Part shown: piece by piece, positions 60,611 to 64,000 of the stretch | Numbering within the stretch: the stretch's first letter is position 1 | How the letters are laid out: each line of letters opens with the position of its first letter | Assembly (NCBI GenBank): GCA_964424555.1 | Contig: CAYRIX010000005.1 | Coordinates: 6,321-70,320, forward strand | DNA length: 64,000 nt | Reading direction: 5' to 3' | DNA from: UMGS172 sp964424555 | GTDB taxonomy: Bacteria > Bacillota > Clostridia > Oscillospirales > Acutalibacteraceae | The notes under the pieces: generated by a model | Databases searched by the model: none | What the model was told of the DNA's origin: nothing | The model's input: only the letters and a program-made list of their open reading frames with translations | Program-made: the position numbers and the translations under genes

Positions 60611-62181
60611 TAATTTTACGTAATATTAAAATGCCGCTTGACACCGATTTCGGTGACCTTAAAGCGGTGGTTTCTAAAAAATTCAACATAAACGCACGGT
60701 CGGTACGGCTTTTTAAAAGGGCGGTCGATGCAAGACGCAAGGATGATATTGTGTTCAACTGTGCCTTTTTGGTTGAAATCGATAACGATGCGGCGGTCTT
60801 AAAGCGGCTTAAAAAGTATGATGCCGCACCTTATTCAGAAAAGCCATACATTTTCCCGAAGGTCTCGGGTAAGCACGGTCGCCCTGTGGTGGTGGGCTTT
60901 GGCCCTTGCGGAATGTTTGCGGCATTAAGCCTTGCTAAAGCAGGACTTTGCCCCGTTGTGCTTGAACGGGGACGTGATGTTGACCGCAGAATGTTGGACG
61001 TTGACTTATTTTTTAAAACCAACAAATTGGACGAGACCTCGAACATACAGTTCGGTGAGGGCGGGGCAGGAACCTTTTCTGACGGCAAGTTGAATACAGG
61101 CATAAAAGACCCGAGAATAGCCACCGTTCTAAAGGTGTTTTCCGACCACGGCGCAGGCCAAAAGATTTTATACGATGCCAAGCCACATATCGGCACCGAC
61201 GTGCTGATCAAGGTTGTAAGATCCATCCGTGAGGAAATAATCTCCATGGGCGGTGAGGTGTGTTTTGAACACAGGCTGACCGATATTAAGATAAGCAACG
61301 GCTGTGTTAAAGCCGTTATGGTCGAAACACCAGACGGAATAAAAGAGATACCCTCAGAGCAGGTGATACTTGCAATAGGACATTCGGCAAGAGACACCTT
61401 TGAGATGTTGAAGCGCATCGGCATTGAAATGCAGCCCAAGCCGTTTGCCGTTGGTGCAAGAATTGAGCATCCGCAAAGTGAAATCAGCCGCGCACAGTAC
61501 GGTCGGTTTGCCGACCATCCTGCTTTGGGTGCTGCCGATTACCGCTTGGCGGAGCATCTGTCCAACGGCCGTGGGGTATTCACCTTTTGTATGTGCCCCG
61601 GCGGTGAGGTTGTCAATGCCTCGAGCGAAAAGGGACGCATTGCCGTCAACGGTATGAGCTATAACGCAAGAGACGGTAAAAATGCCAACTCGGCGGTACT
61701 GGTCAATGTTGAAACGGCCGATTATTTAAAAAACAATGTGCTGGACGGAATGTACTTCCAGCGTGAGATAGAAGAAAAGGCATATATTGTCGGCAAGGGC
61801 TTGCCGGTGTCGGAAAATTTGGGCTCGTTTTTGGGTCAGGATGTTCCTAACGGAAGTGTCACACCGACCGTCAAAACAGGTGTCACCTTTGGCTCGGTCG
61901 GTGAGGTGTTACCTCGGTTTGTGACCGATGCGTTGAAAGAGGGTATACTGCTTTTTGATAAAAAGCTGAAAGGCTTTGCCGATTCTTCGGCGGTGCTTAC
62001 CGCACCTGAAACACGAAGCTCGTCACCTGTGAGGATAGTTAGAAATGAGCAGGGTCTGGCTTCAATCAAGGGACTTTATCCCTGTGGAGAGGGAGCAGGC
62101 TACGCAGGCGGTATAACCTCGGCGGCGGTCGACGGACTAAAAACCGCCGAAAAGGTCATTACTTGGCTCAACGAGAAATAA
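60607..62181 (+). CDS. Uncharacterised FAD-dependent dehydrogenase
   Basis: A 524-residue flavoprotein of the conserved family annotated as FAD-dependent dehydrogenase. An N-terminal ferredoxin-like region (residues 1-90, with NARSVRLFKRAVDARRKDDI) precedes the nucleotide-binding GFGPCGMFAALSLAKAG near 97-113, and NIQFGEGGAGTFSDGKLNTG near 150. The end GLYPCGEGAGYAGGITSAA matches the family. Function unknown. It overlaps the preceding oxidoreductase (ATGA), so the two flavoproteins are translationally coupled. Confidence 0.9.
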   Translation: MIILRNIKMPLDTDFGDLKAVVSKKFNINARSVRLFKRAVDARRKDDIVFNCAFLVEIDNDAAVLKRLKKYDAAPYSEKPYIFPKVSGKHGRPVVVGFGPCGMFAALSLAKAGLCPVVLERGRDVDRRMLDVDLFFKTNKLDETSNIQFGEGGAGTFSDGKLNTGIKDPRIATVLKVFSDHGAGQKILYDAKPHIGTDVLIKVVRSIREEIISMGGEVCFEHRLTDIKISNGCVKAVMVETPDGIKEIPSEQVILAIGHSARDTFEMLKRIGIEMQPKPFAVGARIEHPQSEISRAQYGRFADHPALGAADYRLAEHLSNGRGVFTFCMCPGGEVVNASSEKGRIAVNGMSYNARDGKNANSAVLVNVETADYLKNNVLDGMYFQREIEEKAYIVGKGLPVSENLGSFLGQDVPNGSVTPTVKTGVTFGSVGEVLPRFVTDALKEGILLFDKKLKGFADSSAVLTAPETRSSSPVRIVRNEQGLASIKGLYPCGEGAGYAGGITSAAVDGLKTAEKVITWLNEK

Positions 62182-62193
62182 GAGGTGCTTTTT

Positions 62194-63129
62194 ATGAAGA
62201 GGCTTTTTGCGATGGCTATTGTCTGCTGTCTGTTGTGCTTTGCCTTTGTCGGATGTGCGGAGGATTTTGCTCACGGCAACAGCGAATTGAGCGGCAGCAC
62301 GCAAAGTCAAGCTAAATCGGGAGACGGAAACCTTAACGAATCAAAGGAACAGCCTGTTGAAGGCTCAAAAGACAATACAAGCTCCGAGGAAGAACAGACG
62401 GTGGAGGATTGGAGAACTCATCCTGAGGATTTTAAACTGATAGCCCTGACCTATGACGATGCACCGTCGTTTCCCGATACAAACGGCAATTCAACCGTCA
62501 GGATAATTGATGTAATCAACCGATATGACGGCAAAGGCACCTTGTTTGTGGTTGGAAAAACCTTACAAAGGAACGGTAAAGCATTGCTGGAATATGCCGT
62601 TGACAAGGGATTTGAATTGGGAAACCATACATATTCTCACACAAGTGTTCGGACAAGTGAGGTCGGCAAAAATTGGACGGCGGTCGAAAACTATGAGGAT
62701 TTCGCAAAGTGTCAGGAGCTTATAATAAACGAAACAGGTCAGACACCAAAATTTTTGCGACCCGCCGGTGTGCATGCAAATGATGAACTTTACCTTGCGG
62801 CAAGCAGTCTGGGGCTCCCGTGTGTTTCGGGTAACTGTAAACGTGCAGTTTCGGATTACTCAAGTGAAACAAGTGCCGATATGATAGTAGAAAGGGTGCT
62901 GGACAACGCTTTTGACGGTGCGATAATCCTGCTTCATGGTACTAATGACCGTACCGCCGAGGCCACCGAGCGCCTTTGCGATATCCTTTATAACGACGGT
63001 TACCGTTTCTGTACCGTTGAGGAGCTGTTCAGACTCAAAGGCTTTGAGATAAACGAATTGCCGTCGGGCGTGATGCTCTACGGTGTCGACCCCGAAACAG
63101 GTGAGGTTATAACATATAGTAGATACTAA
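62194..63129 (+). CDS. Polysaccharide deacetylase lipoprotein (CE4)
   Basis: A 311-residue surface deacetylase. The lipoprotein signal ends in FVGC, then a Ser/Lys/Glu-rich linker. The NodB domain has LTYDDAPS (motif 1), ELGNHTYSHTS with the metal His pair (motif 2), RPAGVHAN in place of the usual RPPYG (motif 3) and IILLHGTND (motif 5). It probably removes N-acetyl groups from peptidoglycan or another glycan, adjusting lysozyme sensitivity. AGAGGTG sets ATG 62194. Confidence 0.9.
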   Translation: MKRLFAMAIVCCLLCFAFVGCAEDFAHGNSELSGSTQSQAKSGDGNLNESKEQPVEGSKDNTSSEEEQTVEDWRTHPEDFKLIALTYDDAPSFPDTNGNSTVRIIDVINRYDGKGTLFVVGKTLQRNGKALLEYAVDKGFELGNHTYSHTSVRTSEVGKNWTAVENYEDFAKCQELIINETGQTPKFLRPAGVHANDELYLAASSLGLPCVSGNCKRAVSDYSSETSADMIVERVLDNAFDGAIILLHGTNDRTAEATERLCDILYNDGYRFCTVEELFRLKGFEINELPSGVMLYGVDPETGEVITYSRY

Positions 63130-63177
63130 CTAAAAAGTACATTAAGCTGTTTTGAATTTCAATTTGTCAAAACATCT

Positions 63178-63207
63178 AAAACGCCGTGTCGAAAGACACG
63201 GTGTTTT
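63178..63207 (+). terminator. Terminator after the polysaccharide deacetylase
   Basis: AAAACGCCGTGTC (63178-63190) pairs with GACACGGTGTTTT (63195-63207) around a GAAA tetraloop. Confidence 0.75.
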
Positions 63208-63279
63208 GACGTTTATGACACCTTGGAAAAATATTTTGAAAATATTTTTAAAATTCTCGTTAAAAATCTGACAAAGTAC

Positions 63280-63308
63280 TTGAAAATTCGGATAAGTTGG
63301 TATAAAAT
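63280..63308 (+). promoter_or_regulatory. Promoter of gapA
   Basis: TTGAAA at 63280-63285, a 17-bp spacer, and TAAAAT at 63303-63308. AGGAGG follows before the ATG. Confidence 0.65.
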
Positions 63309-63351
63309 ACTTATGCTAATGCAATTAAAAATTTTTTAGGAGGAAATTCCA

Positions 63352-64000
63352 ATGGTTAAAGTTGCTATTAACGGATTCGGCCGTATCGGCCGTCTCGCAT
63401 TCCGCCAGATGTTTGGCGCAGAAGGTTACGAGGTTGTTGCTATCAACGATCTTACCAAGCCCTCCATGCTTGCTCACCTTCTTAAGTACGACACCGCTCA
63501 GGGCGGTTACTGCGGCGCAGTCGGTCAGAACCTTCACACTGTTTCTGCTGACGACGAGGCAGGTACCATCACTGTAGACGGCAAGACCCTCAAGATCTAT
63601 GCTGAGAAGGATGCTAAGGATCTTCCTTGGGGTGAGATCGGCGTTGACGTAGTTCTTGAGTGCACAGGCTTCTACTGCTCTAAGGAAAAGAGCCAGGCTC
63701 ACATCGATGCAGGTGCTAAGAAGGTTGTTATTTCTGCTCCCGCAGGCAAGGATCTTCCCACCATCGTTTACAGCGTAAACGAGAACACTCTTACTGCTGA
63801 TGACAAGATCATCTCTGCAGCTTCCTGCACCACCAACTGCCTCGCTCCCATGGCAAAGGCTCTTAACGATTTCGCTCCCATCCAGAGCGGTATCATGACC
63901 ACCGTTCACGCTTACACCGGCGATCAGATGATTCTTGACGGTCCCCACAGAAAGGGTGACCTCCGCCGTGCACGTGCAGGCGCACAGAACATCGTTCCTA
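63352..64000 (+). CDS. gapA: Glyceraldehyde-3-phosphate dehydrogenase, N-terminal part
   Basis: Glycolytic oxidation of glyceraldehyde-3-phosphate with NAD. The gene is cut by the window end; 216 codons are visible. MVKVAINGFGRIGRLAF gives the NAD-binding start, and SAASCTTNCLAPMAK contains the catalytic Cys. AGGAGGAA lies 8 bp upstream of the ATG. Codon use is more C-ended than in the surrounding genes, as expected for a highly expressed glycolytic gene. Confidence 0.97.
   Translation, partial: MVKVAINGFGRIGRLAFRQMFGAEGYEVVAINDLTKPSMLAHLLKYDTAQGGYCGAVGQNLHTVSADDEAGTITVDGKTLKIYAEKDAKDLPWGEIGVDVVLECTGFYCSKEKSQAHIDAGAKKVVISAPAGKDLPTIVYSVNENTLTADDKIISAASCTTNCLAPMAKALNDFAPIQSGIMTTVHAYTGDQMILDGPHRKGDLRRARAGAQNIVP

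Overview
The window reads as a chromosomal segment of a low-to-mid GC Clostridia-type Firmicute, probably a gut Oscillospirales/Ruminococcaceae relative. This rests on gene content and order (argGH, feoAAB with a Cys-rich partner, ECF S components, greA-lysS, yceD-rpmF, der-plsY-gpsA, thyX instead of thyA), strong AGGAGG-like ribosome binding sites, textbook sigma-A promoters with 17-bp spacers, and MITE-like intergenic palindromes typical of these gut bacteria. Taxonomy is inferred, not measured. Most of the window is dense, ordinary chromosome. I found no CRISPR array, intact insertion sequence, rRNA operon or complete prophage.

Layout. 1-2.3 kb (minus): an HTH-phosphoglucosamine mutase fusion followed by nagB. 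2.7-5.6 kb: argG and argH behind a probable ArgR/AhrC operator. 5.7-10.3 kb: an InlB-repeat surface protein, an alpha/beta hydrolase and a secreted beta-propeller-like protein. 10.35-13.4 kb: a ferrous-iron operon (feoA, feoA, feoB, Cys-rich small protein) with three near-identical palindromes. 13.5-15.7 kb: a single-TM protein, then an accessory patch built around tRNA-Arg(CCG): two 73-bp half-tRNA repeats, a duplicated tRNA 3' end, a frameshifted S23/Avd-type gene and a duplicated terminator. 15.8-18.9 kb: glycerate kinase, an ECF S component and a LarA-type nickel racemase. 19-25 kb: an Amidase_6 protein and a paired ABC exporter with a DUF1854 protein between the two halves.

25-31 kb: an amino-sugar locus (divergent NagB paralogue, nagA, truncated Gfo/Idh/MocA remnant, DUF4091 glycosidase-like protein and a divergent AraC regulator), then an unusual long prs. 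31.4-39.8 kb: a PHP phosphoesterase and a long plus-strand run of thyX, tmk, a DJ-1 protein, 5-FTHF cyclo-ligase, mltG, a U32 peptidase, a class B PBP and a hotdog thioesterase, joining folate/dTMP supply to cell-wall synthesis. 39.9-44.3 kb: GH3 plus a beta-phosphoglucomutase-like HAD (minus), an orphan sugar-binding lipoprotein (plus) and a 48-residue membrane protein.

44.4-54.8 kb: core information-processing and lipid genes (greA, lysS, yceD, rpmF, PDZ/radical SAM protein, der, plsY, gpsA), a metallophosphoesterase, a DUF2809 protein, and folT under a recognisable tetrahydrofolate riboswitch with a hairpin masking its ribosome binding site. 54.8-64 kb: Eis-like GNAT, M19 dipeptidase, CapA-like protein, two-domain acyltransferase, two coupled FAD proteins, polysaccharide deacetylase lipoprotein, and the start of gapA cut by the window edge.

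Links between regions: amino-sugar metabolism recurs three times (HTH-GlmM/NagB, NagA/NagB-like, GH3 of the Asp-His NagZ type), and folate metabolism twice (thyX/5-FTHF cyclo-ligase and the riboswitch-controlled folT). The most unusual observations are the HTH-GlmM fusion, the tRNA-Arg repeat patch, the repeated feo palindromes, the NagB-like protein lacking catalytic-site residues, and the GH3/beta-PGM pairing.
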